A stretch of 64,000 nucleotides of DNA from Candidatus Accumulibacter phosphatis (GCF_012939955.1 NZ_SPMY01000017.1:1-64000); one strand, 5' to 3'; counted from the stretch's first letter, positions 37,987-49,370 are shown. Notes: generated by a model from the letters alone, not told the origin. Translations and numbers: made by a program.

Positions 37987-38329
37987 TGTTTATTTAGTTA
38001 GACGCCCCAGCGCTGCGAGGCGCAGTATCTACCCGTTTTGCGTGGCCAGTCAATTACAATCAATTACAAATCTACAAAAAAAAAATCTTGAACTTTAATG
38101 TTCGTGACATGTCTCGGAAAGCCATGCGCCGGAACAACGCCGGGACCGATCACAATACTTGCAGTGTCGTATTGAGCCTTCCGCTCACCAAGCCGGAAGC
38201 TTCCAGGCTCACGGCCGGCCCAGCCCGTTGCGTTGCGCCAGGGCTTGCGACAACATAGCCACCTACTGCTTCTGCAACACGACCCGCGGCACCGCGCCGA
38301 TCGCTTTGCCAAAATGCTTTTCCTCCGCC
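37987..38329. promoter_or_regulatory. Divergent interval with CAATTACAA direct repeat and A10 tract
   Basis: 343 bases between the GntP gene (-) and the DOMON-like gene (+). CAATTACAAT and CAATTACAAA are adjacent at 38051-38070, followed by ten A at 38076-38085. The AT content stands out from the surrounding high-GC DNA. A regulator-binding direct repeat is possible. No gene recognised. Confidence 0.45.
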
Positions 38330-38914
38330 ATGTTTCCGACTAAATTCACACACAGCTTGCGTCCGCACCCCGCCACTCCGGCACCTGTCGTGCGCAGCAT
38401 CGAAGGGTGCGCAACATGGCGCACGGACGGCCATCTCGAACTGGCCTGGTGCCTGCGCGGCGACATGGCGCGCTTGCGGATACCCGAGCCACGCACACCG
38501 GACTGCACCGACGGCCTATGGCAACACACCTGCTTCGAGGCCTTCGTCGGCGTCGCCGGCGATGCGGCTTACCGCGAGTTCAACTTCTCGCCGTCCGGGC
38601 AATGGGCCAGCTATGCGTTCTCCGGCTACCGCCAGCGAGAGACAGCGATCATCGCCTTCACGCCGCCGCAAATCGTCGCCAGGCTGTTTGCCGGCCGCCT
38701 GGAAATCGAGGCCATCATTGCGCCGCTCGACCTGCCGCCGATGGCCGCCACGGCAAGGCTGCAGATCGCTCTGGCAGCGGTTGTCGAAGCCGCCGATACG
38801 ATCGACGGCTGCCACAGCTACTGGGCCTTGCAGCATCCGGCGGCGCTGCCGGATTTTCATCACCGCGATGGCTTCACGCTCGAACTGTCGCCATCGCCGC
38901 CCTCTCCTGACTGA
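38330..38914 (+). CDS. DOMON-like domain protein
   Basis: 194 residues from the ATG at 38330. It has the beta-sandwich pattern of bacterial DOMON-like proteins, with DGLWQHTCFEAFVG, YREFNFSPSGQWASYAFSGYR and CHSYWALQHP. There is no signal peptide. Function unknown; possibly binds a sugar or heme-like ligand by analogy with DOMON. The next gene, a NamZ-type muramidase, starts 11 bases after its stop, so the two are probably cotranscribed. Confidence 0.82.
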   Translation: MFPTKFTHSLRPHPATPAPVVRSIEGCATWRTDGHLELAWCLRGDMARLRIPEPRTPDCTDGLWQHTCFEAFVGVAGDAAYREFNFSPSGQWASYAFSGYRQRETAIIAFTPPQIVARLFAGRLEIEAIIAPLDLPPMAATARLQIALAAVVEAADTIDGCHSYWALQHPAALPDFHHRDGFTLELSPSPPSPD

Positions 38915-38925
38915 CGGAAAACCAC

Positions 38926-40137
38926 ATGCCCGCTATCGAGTTCGGACTCGACCGCCTGCTCAAGGACCCGCAACTGCGCAAGCCGCTACTCGGCCGCCGA
39001 CTGGCACTGGTCGCCCACCCGGCGTCGGTCAGCGCCGACCTGAGACACGCGCTCGACGCCCTTGGCGCGCTGCCCGAGCTACGCCTGAGCGCTGCCTTCG
39101 GGCCGCAGCACGGGCTGCGCGGCGACAAGCAGGACAACATGGTCGAGTCGCCCGACTTCGTCGACCCGGCGCATGGCATCCCGATATTCAGCCTGTACGG
39201 CGAAGTACGTCGTCCGACGTCGGCGATGATGGACAGTTTCGACGTCCTGCTGATCGACCTGCAAGACCTCGGCTGCCGCATCTACACCTTCATCACCACC
39301 CTGCGCTACCTGCTCGAAGCCGCGGCCGAGCACGGCAAGGAGGTGTGGATTCTCGACCGCCCAAACCCGGCTGGCCGCCCGCTCGAAGGATTGCTGCTGC
39401 GCCCGGGCTGGGAAAGCTTCGTCGGCGCCGGGCCGCTGCCGATGCGTCACGGCCTGACGATGGGCGAACTCGCCGGCTGGTTCGTCACCACGCTGGACCT
39501 CGACATCGAGTGCACAGTCATCACCATGCACGACTGGGCGCCGACAACCGCACCCGGCTACGGCTGGCCGAGCGAGCAGCGCAGCTGGATCAACCCCAGC
39601 CCGAACGCGCCGAACCTGTCGATGGCGCGCTGCTACGCCGGCACGGTCATGCTCGAAGGCACGACGCTCTCCGAAGGACGTGGCACGACGCGTCCCCTGG
39701 AGCTTTTCGGCGCACCCGACATCGACGCCGAGCAACTGCTAAAAACCATGCACGCCCTGGCACCGGACTGGCTACTCGGCTGCCGGCTGCGCGCCTGCTG
39801 CTTCGAGCCGACTTTCCACAAGCATGCCGGCAAGCTCTGCCAGGGAATACAGATCCACGTCGACGACGCCCACTACCAACACTCCCGGTTTCGTCCGTGG
39901 CGGCTGCAGAGCCTGGCTTTCAAGGCGCTGCGGCAAGTGCAGGCAGACTACCCGCTATGGCGCGATTTCCCCTACGAATACGAGCACGAGCGACTGGCCA
40001 TCGACCTGATCAACGGTTCGCCCCTGCTGCGCGAATGGGTCGACGATCCAGCGGCAACACCGGCCGACCTCGACGCCCTGAGCCGCGCCGACGAAGAGCT
40101 CTGGGAAGAAGAACGCCAGGCATACCTGCTCTACTGA
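38926..40137 (+). CDS. NamZ-type exo-beta-N-acetylmuramidase family (DUF1343)
   Basis: 403 residues. Conserved blocks are LALVAHPASVSADLRHALDAL, FGPQHGLRGDKQDNM, IFSLYGEVRRPT, IDLQDLGCRIYTFITTL, ILDRPNPAGRP, ERGTTRP-like SEGRGTTRPLELFGAP, and FEPTFHKHAGKLCQG. All match DUF1343. Members release terminal MurNAc from peptidoglycan fragments during cell-wall turnover. No signal peptide is evident, so it may act in the cytoplasm on recycled muropeptides. Its stop shares a base with the dinB start (TGATG). Confidence 0.92.
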   Translation: MPAIEFGLDRLLKDPQLRKPLLGRRLALVAHPASVSADLRHALDALGALPELRLSAAFGPQHGLRGDKQDNMVESPDFVDPAHGIPIFSLYGEVRRPTSAMMDSFDVLLIDLQDLGCRIYTFITTLRYLLEAAAEHGKEVWILDRPNPAGRPLEGLLLRPGWESFVGAGPLPMRHGLTMGELAGWFVTTLDLDIECTVITMHDWAPTTAPGYGWPSEQRSWINPSPNAPNLSMARCYAGTVMLEGTTLSEGRGTTRPLELFGAPDIDAEQLLKTMHALAPDWLLGCRLRACCFEPTFHKHAGKLCQGIQIHVDDAHYQHSRFRPWRLQSLAFKALRQVQADYPLWRDFPYEYEHERLAIDLINGSPLLREWVDDPAATPADLDALSRADEELWEEERQAYLLY

Positions 40138-41411
40138 TGCCGGTCACTGACGCACAGCCCGATACGCCGCCAGCGCGCCGAATCGCCCATCTCGACATGG
40201 ACGCTTTCTATGCCTCGGTGGAGTTGCTGCGCTACCCGGAGTTGCGCGGCCTGCCGGTGGTGATCGGCGGCAGTCGTACGCAGCAGCCGCTGCAGCTCGC
40301 CGACGGCGGGCGCCGTTTCGCGCGCCTGCGCGACTACGCCGGCCGCGGCGTGATCACCACCGCCACCTACGAAGCGCGCGCCCTCGGCGTCTTTTCGGCG
40401 ATGGGCATCATGAAAGCCGCCAAGCTGGCACCGGAGGCGATTCTCCTGCCGGTCGATTTTCCCGCCTACCGGCACTACTCGCGCCTCTTCAAAGCCGCCG
40501 TGGCGCAGCTCGCGCCACAGATCGAAGACCGCGGCATCGACGAGATCTACATCGACCTCAGCACGCTCGCCGAAGACAGCCGGCTACTCGCGCAGCGCAT
40601 CAAGGACGCGGTACGCGCGGCGACCGGGCTGTCGTGCTCGATCTGCATCGCAGCCAACAAGCTGCTGGCAAAAATCGGTTCCGACCTCGACAAACCGGAT
40701 GGCCTGACACTGCTGAACGCGGAGGACCTCACCCAGCGCATCTGGCCACTGGCGGCGCGCAAAATCAACGGCATCGGCCCCAAGGCCAGCGAGCGGCTGG
40801 CCGCGCTCGGCATCCACAGCATCGGCGAACTGGCGCAAGCCGAAGCCGGTTTCCTACAACATCACTTCGGCCGCAGCTATGGCCGCTGGCTGCTCGCCGC
40901 CGCGCACGGTATCGACGAACGAGCGCTGAGCACCTCGTCCGAGCCGAAATCGATCAGCCGCGAAACGACTTTCGAGCGCGACCTGCATCCACGCGACGAT
41001 CGCCCGGAACTGAGCGCAATTTTCACGGCACTGTGCACGCGCGTCGCCGAAGACCTGCGCCGCAAGGACTACCAGGGCCGGACGATAGGCATCAAGCTGC
41101 GCTTCGCCGACTTCCAGACCGTCACCCGCGACCTGACCCTGCCGGCCGCCATCGACGATGCGCAGGCCATCCGCCGCGCCGCCGGCGAATGCCTGCGGCG
41201 CGTGCCACTCGATCGCAAGCTGCGCCTGCTCGGGGTACGCGTCAGCGCGCTGTCGGCACGCGGCGCGGCAGAAGATGAGGCGCCACCGCGCCAACAAGAG
41301 CTGGTGTTTGGCGGCTCGGTCGATAGGCCGAGCTACTCAATCAGGAGAGAGCGGACGGGCGATGGCTCGCCAGCCACTTGCGCAGGAGATCATGAAGCGC
41401 GCGAGCGGTAG
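40137..41411 (+). CDS. dinB: DNA polymerase IV (Y family)
   Basis: 424 residues. Catalytic carboxylates are in HLDMDAFYASVE and GIDEIYIDLS, with the conserved TATYEARALGV and a little-finger domain including RRKDYQGRTIGIKLRF. Between VVIGG and YEAR there is a ~30-residue insert (QQPLQLADGGRRFARLRDYA). The last ~30 residues after QQELVF look unconserved and overlap the HEPN gene on the other strand by 71 bases. It does error-prone lesion bypass. It is translationally coupled to the DUF1343 gene. Confidence 0.94.
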   Translation: MPVTDAQPDTPPARRIAHLDMDAFYASVELLRYPELRGLPVVIGGSRTQQPLQLADGGRRFARLRDYAGRGVITTATYEARALGVFSAMGIMKAAKLAPEAILLPVDFPAYRHYSRLFKAAVAQLAPQIEDRGIDEIYIDLSTLAEDSRLLAQRIKDAVRAATGLSCSICIAANKLLAKIGSDLDKPDGLTLLNAEDLTQRIWPLAARKINGIGPKASERLAALGIHSIGELAQAEAGFLQHHFGRSYGRWLLAAAHGIDERALSTSSEPKSISRETTFERDLHPRDDRPELSAIFTALCTRVAEDLRRKDYQGRTIGIKLRFADFQTVTRDLTLPAAIDDAQAIRRAAGECLRRVPLDRKLRLLGVRVSALSARGAAEDEAPPRQQELVFGGSVDRPSYSIRRERTGDGSPATCAGDHEARER

Positions 41412-41787
41412 CCAGCAGGTCATCGGCCTCGCCAGCACTGGCTTCGACCATGCCACCGTAGGCGGATGCGTTGCGCCGGGTATGGTAGCGATCGAGGGTG
41501 ATCCAGACTTGCGGCGGAGCATCAACGGTGATTGCCAGGGCCTGGAAAACCACGGCCCGGTGACCACGGCCGCTATCCGGGCGGTAACCGTTGGCGCGCA
41601 AGGCAGCAAAAGCCAGGGCGTGTGCGGCATCGTAGGCAAGCATGAAACGGCCAGGCGGACTTAGCGAGGGAATGGCGGCGTCGGCCAGAAAAATGGCAGC
41701 CTTGCGCAGGGCTGTGGCGATTTCGTCATCGGCAGGCGGTTCCGCTTTGAGCTGGCCAATACGCACCAGGTTTTCAAGAGCGCTCAC
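41341..41787 (-). CDS. HEPN-domain protein (probable toxin partner)
   Basis: 148 all-helical residues. YDAAHALAFAALRANGYRP, GHRAVVFQAL and LDRYHTRRNASAYGGM follow the HEPN layout. In the last segment the usual Rx4-6H RNase motif is represented by RRNASAYG, with Tyr in place of His. It is encoded just after, and overlapping by 4 bases, a nucleotidyltransferase of the MNT type. That arrangement is classic for HEPN/MNT toxin-antitoxin modules. Confidence 0.78.
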   Translation of the reverse strand: MSALENLVRIGQLKAEPPADDEIATALRKAAIFLADAAIPSLSPPGRFMLAYDAAHALAFAALRANGYRPDSGRGHRAVVFQALAITVDAPPQVWITLDRYHTRRNASAYGGMVEASAGEADDLLATARALHDLLRKWLASHRPSALS

Positions 41788-42386
41788 GACGCCACCGTCG
41801 GTTCAAGGGAGCCCCAAAGCGTAATTAGTTCGCCAGTCAGAACATTCTTCAAGAAGTAGTCGTCATTCTGACGCCTGAGCTTGTACTCCTCGGCACTCAT
41901 CAGCGTCGGAGATATATGCATGCCAAGCGCTTCCTCCGCCTCGTGCAAGGGAACGGCCAGTTCGGAGAGACGAATTTCGCCGATAAGCAGCAAGTCAACG
42001 TCACTGTCGGCGCGCTGCTCTCCTCTGGCTACCGAACCAAAAATGATCGCACACCGAATGCGGCTGACGACCGGCTCGAGACAATGCCGAAGCTGGTCGG
42101 CAATTCCGAAGGACTTCCCGACCAGGCCGACGAGTTCCGGATATACCGCCGCGTCGGGGTTGGCGCGATAGAAAACGAGATTTCCTCGCGGCTCCCGGAG
42201 AATCAGTCCGGCAGCGGTAAGGCGCTCCAAGTCCTTGTGGACCTGGCTACCGCCCGTCCCCACGCGCCTGACGATTTCGCGAGTGTAGAAAGAGCTTCCC
42301 GGCTGCCCGAAGAGCAGCGCCAGCACGCCGCTCAGCGTTCTGCTGAACAAAGCATTGGCAATCCCCTTGCTGGCGGCGTTTGACAT
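41784..42386 (-). CDS. Winged-HTH + minimal nucleotidyltransferase (MNT) protein
   Basis: 200 residues: an N-terminal wHTH (GQPGSSFYTREIVRRVGTGGSQVHKDL..LTAAGLI) and a nucleotidyltransferase core with GSVARGEQRADSDVDLLLIG, the GSxxxG and DxD metal site intact. MNT antitoxins AMPylate or otherwise block HEPN RNases. The fused wHTH probably makes it the autoregulator of the operon. It is upstream of, and overlaps, the HEPN gene. Confidence 0.85.
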   Translation of the reverse strand: MSNAASKGIANALFSRTLSGVLALLFGQPGSSFYTREIVRRVGTGGSQVHKDLERLTAAGLILREPRGNLVFYRANPDAAVYPELVGLVGKSFGIADQLRHCLEPVVSRIRCAIIFGSVARGEQRADSDVDLLLIGEIRLSELAVPLHEAEEALGMHISPTLMSAEEYKLRRQNDDYFLKNVLTGELITLWGSLEPTVAS

Positions 42387-42542
42387 GGGCGACTCGGACC
42401 TGAAAACAGATCAATCGTACCTCATTCAGGTTCACCACGAAATACTCGCAGCGCCAGCCTGCCAAGGCCACAAAACATCATCGGCATCGGCTGCAAGGCC
42501 AGCGAGCTTCCCGCAACAGGCCGCAACTCGTCGGAGCGACCC

Positions 42543-43532
<990 letters not shown>

Positions 43533-43892
43533 CGAAGTCTCCGGGACAATAAAAGCATAGGCTAGCACGTGTCACTCAGCCGTCAAGCGATGGTTTTGGA
43601 GCTGCGGCGGCAGAAATGTTCGCCGTTTGCCGCGCGGCACCGCCACAGCCGACCGAGAAACGCCTCTGATCAGCGGCCTATTCGCCGCTTGTTTCAGCGC
43701 TGACGCTGCCATACTGACAACACCCATGTCGGTGAGGCCGAGCGGCTGCACGCTCACGGCATCCCCTATGACACGACGGTCAGCGACGACCCCTACAGCT
43801 CCCTGCCCGGCTCGCTGCACCCGCGCTGATCCCGTACCGCTTCAAGAAAACGCCGGTCCGACGACGCAGCCGGGAGAATGCGAGGAATTGCG
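43533..43892. other. Intergenic with a short orphan coding fragment
   Basis: 360 bases. On the plus strand 43704-43829 is open and reads like protein (THVGEAERLHAHGIPYDTTV, then SDDPYSSLPGSLHPR and a stop). It lacks a start and I cannot place it in a family, so it may be the 3' relic of a lost gene. The rest should include the promoter of the dehydrogenase gene that follows. Confidence 0.4.
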
Positions 43893-45020
<1,128 letters not shown>

Positions 45021-45042
45021 ACTGCCGGCCATGCGCCTAAAG

Positions 45043-45163
45043 GTCATGACAATCGAGACACCCCAGATCATGAAAATCATGACCGTTTTCCCCTCTTCCC
45101 CGACCCTTCTCCCGCGAGGAAGAAGGAAGATTCGTGAGTCGCTTGCGCGACTTTCACATTCAA
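45043..45163 (+). repeat. Intergenic repeat R2, copy 3
   Basis: GTCATGACAATCGAGACACC and GATCATGAAAATCATGACCG at left, CCCTTCTCCCGCGAGGAAGAAGG in the middle and GTGAGTCGC-ttgc-GCGACT-TTCACATT at right. It begins 22 bases after the stop of the sorbosone dehydrogenase-like gene. Confidence 0.8.
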
Positions 45164-45211
45164 GGTCAAGCGTCAAGGCCGCCGACTTTGCCCGCGAGAC
45201 GCAAATGCACA

Positions 45212-45534
45212 TCAGTCCGGCGCGTGCGCGGGCGCGTGGAAGCGCTCGCAGCGCAGCCAATCGGCGGCAACGCCGTGTGTCGCTGCGGCGTCGCGCGCGG
45301 CATCGAGCAGTCGCGCCGGGCCGCAGACGTAGAACAGCGCGTCGGCGGGCGCGGCGGCAATCAGGCCTGGCACGTCCAGGCGTTCGCCGCGAAAATCAGA
45401 GTAACCGAGGGTGCGATGATCTAGCACCCGCAGGAAGCCGGCCGGCCCGCCGCGAAGTTTCGCCGACTGCCCATGCGGGTTTGGAAGGCGCGCACGCCGG
45501 GGGTGAACGCGATCTCGCTGTAGGCACGAGCCAT
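45212..45534 (-). pseudogene. Deleted remnant of a PNPOx/flavoreductase fusion gene
   Basis: GGAG precedes an ATG at 45534 that opens ARAYSEIAFTPGVRAFQTRM, a PNPOx-family N-terminus, but the frame soon breaks. The adjacent frame continues GGPAGFLRVLDHRTLGYSDF, a PNPOx core motif, and then jumps to ADALFYVCGPARLLDAARDA ... ERFHAP, the NAD-binding end of a ferredoxin-reductase domain, stopping at 45212. A parent of many hundred residues is reduced to about 110, so this is an internally deleted gene. Confidence 0.65.
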
Positions 45535-45675
45535 GGTCATCTCCTTTCTTGAATTCATGGACTTCGCTGCACCGAAGTTGGCGGCGGGGGCTCGGCGAGC
45601 CGGCTTGATCCAGGATTTCGCGAAAGACAGCACCCTGTGCGCCAAGCCCGTGCAAGGAGTCATGCAAGGTTTTCG

Positions 45676-46206
45676 TCATCGACTGCAAGGGGGCTGCACA
45701 CCACTTAGCCCCGCCAGATTCGGGTGCTGCCCCGTTGAGTGCACAATGCCGGTGCTAGCGTCGAACATGACGTCAAAAAACTCCTGGGCATTCCAATCGT
45801 TGCAGAACAACCATGACCAGGCGAGTTGATTGCTCCGCGAGTAGAACTGTGTCCATTGCGATCCTGAAGGACCAAGAATGCGCAACACCTGATCCTGGCT
45901 CATTCCCGCCTGGACACGTGCAAAATTCTCGACGTTCAGCACCTTTTCGATGCGCTGAAGTTTGCCGTCCGGCCCAACATCCACCATGAAGGTCTGCGTG
46001 CCGGCCGGTCCACGCGGGTAGGCCAGTTGCTCGCTGCCATCCGGATTCTTCCAGACCATCGCCGGCGACCCCATCGAGGCCATGACCTCCGGCAATGTCG
46101 ACACCCCCGGCTTGAGATTACTGCCGCTGTAACCGGCGCACCCGGCAACAAGCAGTACACTTAAAACCAGCACGCCACGTAGCCATCCTGAAGAGTTACG
46201 ATCCAT
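45676..46206 (-). CDS. BamE-like outer-membrane lipoprotein
   Basis: 176 residues from the ATG at 46206. Lipoprotein signal with lipobox LLVAGC. Two SmpA/BamE-like stretches follow: LKPGVSTLPEVMASMGSPAMVW and VQAGMSQDQVLRILGPSG, each the LxxGmsxxxVxxxLGxP pattern. It is not BamE itself, being longer and with a doubled motif. Probable periplasm-facing lipoprotein of unknown partner. Confidence 0.8.
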   Translation of the reverse strand: MDRNSSGWLRGVLVLSVLLVAGCAGYSGSNLKPGVSTLPEVMASMGSPAMVWKNPDGSEQLAYPRGPAGTQTFMVDVGPDGKLQRIEKVLNVENFARVQAGMSQDQVLRILGPSGSQWTQFYSRSNQLAWSWLFCNDWNAQEFFDVMFDASTGIVHSTGQHPNLAGLSGVQPPCSR

Positions 46207-46591
46207 CTCGCCTCCATGCGCGAAAAAAGTTGAGTTCAATTGACCCGCTCAGGGCACCCGTCAACAATAAGAAATCCGGGCGGCCTTTGGAAAGGATTTT
46301 TCACGCTGGTGGCGCCCCCAACATGGCCAAACTGTCGCCGCTCCCGCTTTTCGACCTAAACCACGCCGCCCTGCCCCGGCGGTTCCTCAACAAGACCGGG
46401 CAGAAGGTGCTGCTCAAGCCGACATAGCCAGGGCATTCGCGCTGTGCCGGCGATAGTCTGCAAGCGTCGCCACCTGGTGAGCGGAGCACAAGGGGTGGAG
46501 AACGACACGCGCATCCTGGAACCATTGTCCAAAATCCAGCAGAACCCGAACCCCGGGCTTGTCCCGAACATGAAAGGAAGAAATCAACATC
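46207..46591. other. Gene-free interval upstream of yghU
   Basis: 385 bases. Short frames exist on both strands (for example 46414-46605 minus) but have no start signal or recognisable homology. AAAGGAAGAAAT before 46592 is the yghU ribosome site. Confidence 0.4.
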
Positions 46592-47467
46592 ATGTCTGAC
46601 AGCAATAATTACCAAGCACCCAAAGTGTGGACCTGGGACGCCGAAAATGGCGGGAAATGGGCCAAGATCAACCGACCCATCGCCGGGCCCACCCACGCGG
46701 CCACGCTGCCGCGCGGAAAGCATCCTTTGCAGCTCTATTCGATGGGCACGCCCAATGGCCAGAAGGTCACCATCCTGCTCGAAGAGTTGCTCGCGCTCGG
46801 CGAGCCGGGCGCGGAATATGACGCCCACCTGATCCGGATTGGCGAGGGCGAGCAGTTCTCGACAGGCTTCGTCGAGGTCAATCCAAACTCCAAAATCCCG
46901 GCACTCTTTGATACCGGGAGCGGCAGTCGTGTTTTTGAAAGCGGCGCGATCCTTCTCTACTTGGCCGAGAAGTTCGGTCACTTCCTGCCCAGGAAAGCCG
47001 CGGCACGCACGGAGGTCATGAACTGGCTCTTCTGGCTGCAAGGCTCGGCACCCTACCTGGGTGGTGGCTTCGGGCATTTCTATGCCTACGCGCCCGAGAA
47101 ATTCGAATACTCGATCAACCGTTTCACCATGGAGGTGAAACGCCAGATGGACGTGCTGGACCGCGAATTGGCCGAGCACCCTTATCTGGGCGGTGACGAG
47201 TACTCCATCGCCGACATCGCCACCTGGCCCTGGTACGGCAATCTGGTGCTGGGTGAGGCCTATGACGCGGGCGAGTTTCTGCAGGTTGAAAGCTACAAGA
47301 ACCTGTGCCGCTGGAGCGCGGAGATCCTTGAGCGCCCCGCCGTCCAGCGTGGACGCAAGGTTAACCGCACTTGGGGCGAGCCGTCAGAACAGCTGCACGA
47401 ACGCCACGAGGCCTCGGATTTCGATCTGAAAACCCAAGACAAACTGGCGCCTGCAAGCGCCGTTTGA
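46592..47467 (+). CDS. yghU: Glutathione-dependent disulfide-bond oxidoreductase (GST family)
   Basis: 291 residues, YghU length. The N-terminal NYQAPKVWTWDAENGGKWAKI extension, GTPNGQKVTILLEELLALGE thioredoxin fold and NPNSKIPALFD glutathione-binding loop are typical, followed by the helical GST domain with DEYSIADIATWPWYGNL. It acts as a cytoplasmic disulfide reductase/peroxidase with two glutathiones. AAGGAAG lies upstream of the ATG. Confidence 0.95.
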   Translation: MSDSNNYQAPKVWTWDAENGGKWAKINRPIAGPTHAATLPRGKHPLQLYSMGTPNGQKVTILLEELLALGEPGAEYDAHLIRIGEGEQFSTGFVEVNPNSKIPALFDTGSGSRVFESGAILLYLAEKFGHFLPRKAAARTEVMNWLFWLQGSAPYLGGGFGHFYAYAPEKFEYSINRFTMEVKRQMDVLDRELAEHPYLGGDEYSIADIATWPWYGNLVLGEAYDAGEFLQVESYKNLCRWSAEILERPAVQRGRKVNRTWGEPSEQLHERHEASDFDLKTQDKLAPASAV

Positions 47468-47690
47468 GGCGCTTATCCAAACAGGAAAAAGGCACGCTGA
47501 AGTGTAACGACCACCCAACCCCGAAGCCGATGAAGCTTGCCCTGCCCGGCGAAGAGAGCGAGCCGCTGAATTGCCGGGCAGCCTCACTCGCGCGAGCATC
47601 GGATGAACACCTCCGGGGCCAGAAAAGCCGCTCACAGGCAAGAATGTGGCCCCGTTACAATCGCCGCCAGCTACCCAATCGGGGACCCCG

Positions 47691-47945
47691 ATGAGCGACC
47701 GCGACAACGCTGCCATCCTTCAGACCGTGGCCATCAGCCTGGCCACCTGCGCTGTCGACCGCCTGCCGAACAACGCCAGGGCGCCCGGCTGCTAGCTGGT
47801 CGATGCTGAGCAGCGGCTGGCGATCTTCGTCCGCAGCAGCCAGTCGCAGGCGCTGCTCGCCAACATCCGCGAATGCTTCGACGGCGTCATCCCGGGGCTG
47901 ATCGCCATTTGCGACGCCGACGGCGTCCCGAACATGGAGGGGTGA
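47691..47945 (+). pseudogene. PNPOx-like gene remnant with in-frame stop
   Basis: Frame from ATG 47691 reads MSDRDNAAILQTVAISLATC, ends at a TAG at 47793, then continues LVDAEQRLAIFVRSSQSQAL LANIRE and FDGVIPGLIAICDADGVPN to a TGA at 47943. These segments resemble flavin/pyridoxamine-oxidase-like proteins, the last from the start of a second such domain. With an internal stop and only ~85 codons, it is a relic. Confidence 0.55.
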
Positions 47946-48033
47946 TCAGCTGAGGCAAGCAAGACAATAATTCCGAACAGTTAAATAAACAGCATAAAAT
48001 GAAGTTCAGAATTCGTGATGTGGATATAAGTCA

Positions 48034-48936
48034 ATGGATACCGAAAGCGTTCGCCTATTTGTCCTCGCGGCCGAAAGGCTCAATATCAGCGCAGCCGGTC
48101 GCGAAATGGGCATGGCACCGGCGGTAGCCAGCGTCAAACTGGCGAAACTGGAAAAACCCTTGGGGGCGGATTTGTTACGTCGCTCGACACGGAAAGTCGC
48201 CCTGTCGCTGGAAGGAGCTGAATTCCTGCCCTACGCCAGGGAAATCCTCGCGCAGGAAAGTGCCGCACGCGCAGCCTTGGGACTGGGGCGCCCGATAGCG
48301 GTCGGCACCTTGCGCTTCGCCGCGTCCAGCACCTTTGCCCAACTCCACATCGCGCCGCTCGTGCCGGAATTCCTGCGACGAAACCCCGGCATCAAGCTCG
48401 ACCTGCGGCTGTCCGATACGCCCTTCGATCTGATCGAGGGCAGCTTCGACCTTGCCCTGCGCAGCGCTGCGCTCGACAACAGTAGCCTCAAGTGCCGAAA
48501 ACTGGCCGATGATCGGCGAGTCCTGTGTGCCTCACCCAGCTACCTCGAAGAGCATGGCATGCCCCGCCATGTGGAGGAATTGGCTGGGCATCAGTTGATC
48601 GGGTTCAGGGACTCTTCGCCGAAAGAGCTCACCGGTCGTGATGGGCAAAGAGGGCTGTTTGATCCGCGGCAGGCAGGGGGGCGACTGGTGTTGGATGACG
48701 GCTTGAGTCAGAAGGTCGCCACGCTCGCGGGAGCAGGAATTTCGATGAACTCGCTATGGAGCATTCACCGCGAGCTTGCCGATGGCACACTGCTTCGTGT
48801 CCTTCCGGAATATGAAATCAAGGACCAGTCGGCCCTGTGGCTCGTCTATCCGAAATCAAAACTGCTGACCGCAAAAGTCAGAATTTTTATTGACTTTTTG
48901 TCGGAGAAGATCGCCGCATCGCCAGCCTGGGCCTAG
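48034..48936 (+). CDS. LysR-family transcriptional regulator
   Basis: 300 residues. The HTH at the N-terminus (VRLFVLAAERLNISAAGREM, APAVASVKLAKLEKPLGADLL) is LysR-type, and the substrate-binding domain includes GTLRFAASSTFAQLHIAPLV and GAGISMNSLWSI. It belongs to the group close to CrgA-like regulators, with a short HTH. The ~90 bases upstream are AT-rich, as for a promoter. It stands next to remnants, so its original target may be gone. Confidence 0.93.
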   Translation: MDTESVRLFVLAAERLNISAAGREMGMAPAVASVKLAKLEKPLGADLLRRSTRKVALSLEGAEFLPYAREILAQESAARAALGLGRPIAVGTLRFAASSTFAQLHIAPLVPEFLRRNPGIKLDLRLSDTPFDLIEGSFDLALRSAALDNSSLKCRKLADDRRVLCASPSYLEEHGMPRHVEELAGHQLIGFRDSSPKELTGRDGQRGLFDPRQAGGRLVLDDGLSQKVATLAGAGISMNSLWSIHRELADGTLLRVLPEYEIKDQSALWLVYPKSKLLTAKVRIFIDFLSEKIAASPAWA

Positions 48937-49020
48937 TCGCCAAATCTCCTCGCCGAGCATCTTGCTGCTTCTCCGGGGCGGCCTAGACTCCCGTCACCAC
49001 TATCAAAACGGGAGTCGCGA

Positions 49021-49370
49021 TGAACCCAGAAACCCAGCCTGTCGACGAAACCGCACTGCTCGAATAGATGTTGCTGGTGCGCGCCTACGAGGAAGCGATG
49101 GTCGCCGGCAAGGTGCCGGGAACCTGCACCTTGCCGGCCAGGAGGCCGCCGGTGGCGGTTGGGGCGTCGGCGCGCAGCACAAGCACAAGCACAAGCACAG
49201 CAACGAAGCCTGGTTCATGCATCGCCCCAGTCTCAAGGTCGTCATGCGAAATCGCCGCCCAGGTCGCGGAAAAGGCCTTCGCGCCCGACGCAGCGACAAT
49301 CTTCGCTGCGGCACGAAGCATCCGCGGCCAAGCCTCCCCCCCTCCAGGCGTCACCCCGGAAGTGGGCCGT
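49021..49370 (+). pseudogene. Remnant of acetoin/pyruvate dehydrogenase E1 genes
   Basis: ATG at 49021 opens MNPETQPVDETALLE, followed at once by TAG; past it MLLVRAYEEAMVAGKVPGTC matches an E1-alpha start. The adjacent frame continues HLAGQEAAGGGWGVG and then HSNEAWFMHRPSLKVVM, which belongs to E1-beta. Alpha and beta are thus fused by a large deletion and carry stops and shifts. A (CACAAG)n-like tract sits at 49179-49204. Confidence 0.6.

Noticed and set aside
38562-40136. Upstream extension of the dinB frame
   Set aside because: Runs through the DOMON-like and DUF1343 genes in another frame; dinB proper starts at the ATG at 40137 that overlaps the DUF1343 stop.
46230-46605. Short frames before yghU on both strands
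   Set aside because: No start signal, no family likeness and they overlap each other; left as non-coding.
49179-49204. CACAAG-type short tandem repeat, considered as CRISPR or variable tract
   Set aside because: Only about four 6-base units with no spacers, inside a gene relic. No CRISPR array or cas gene seen in the window.
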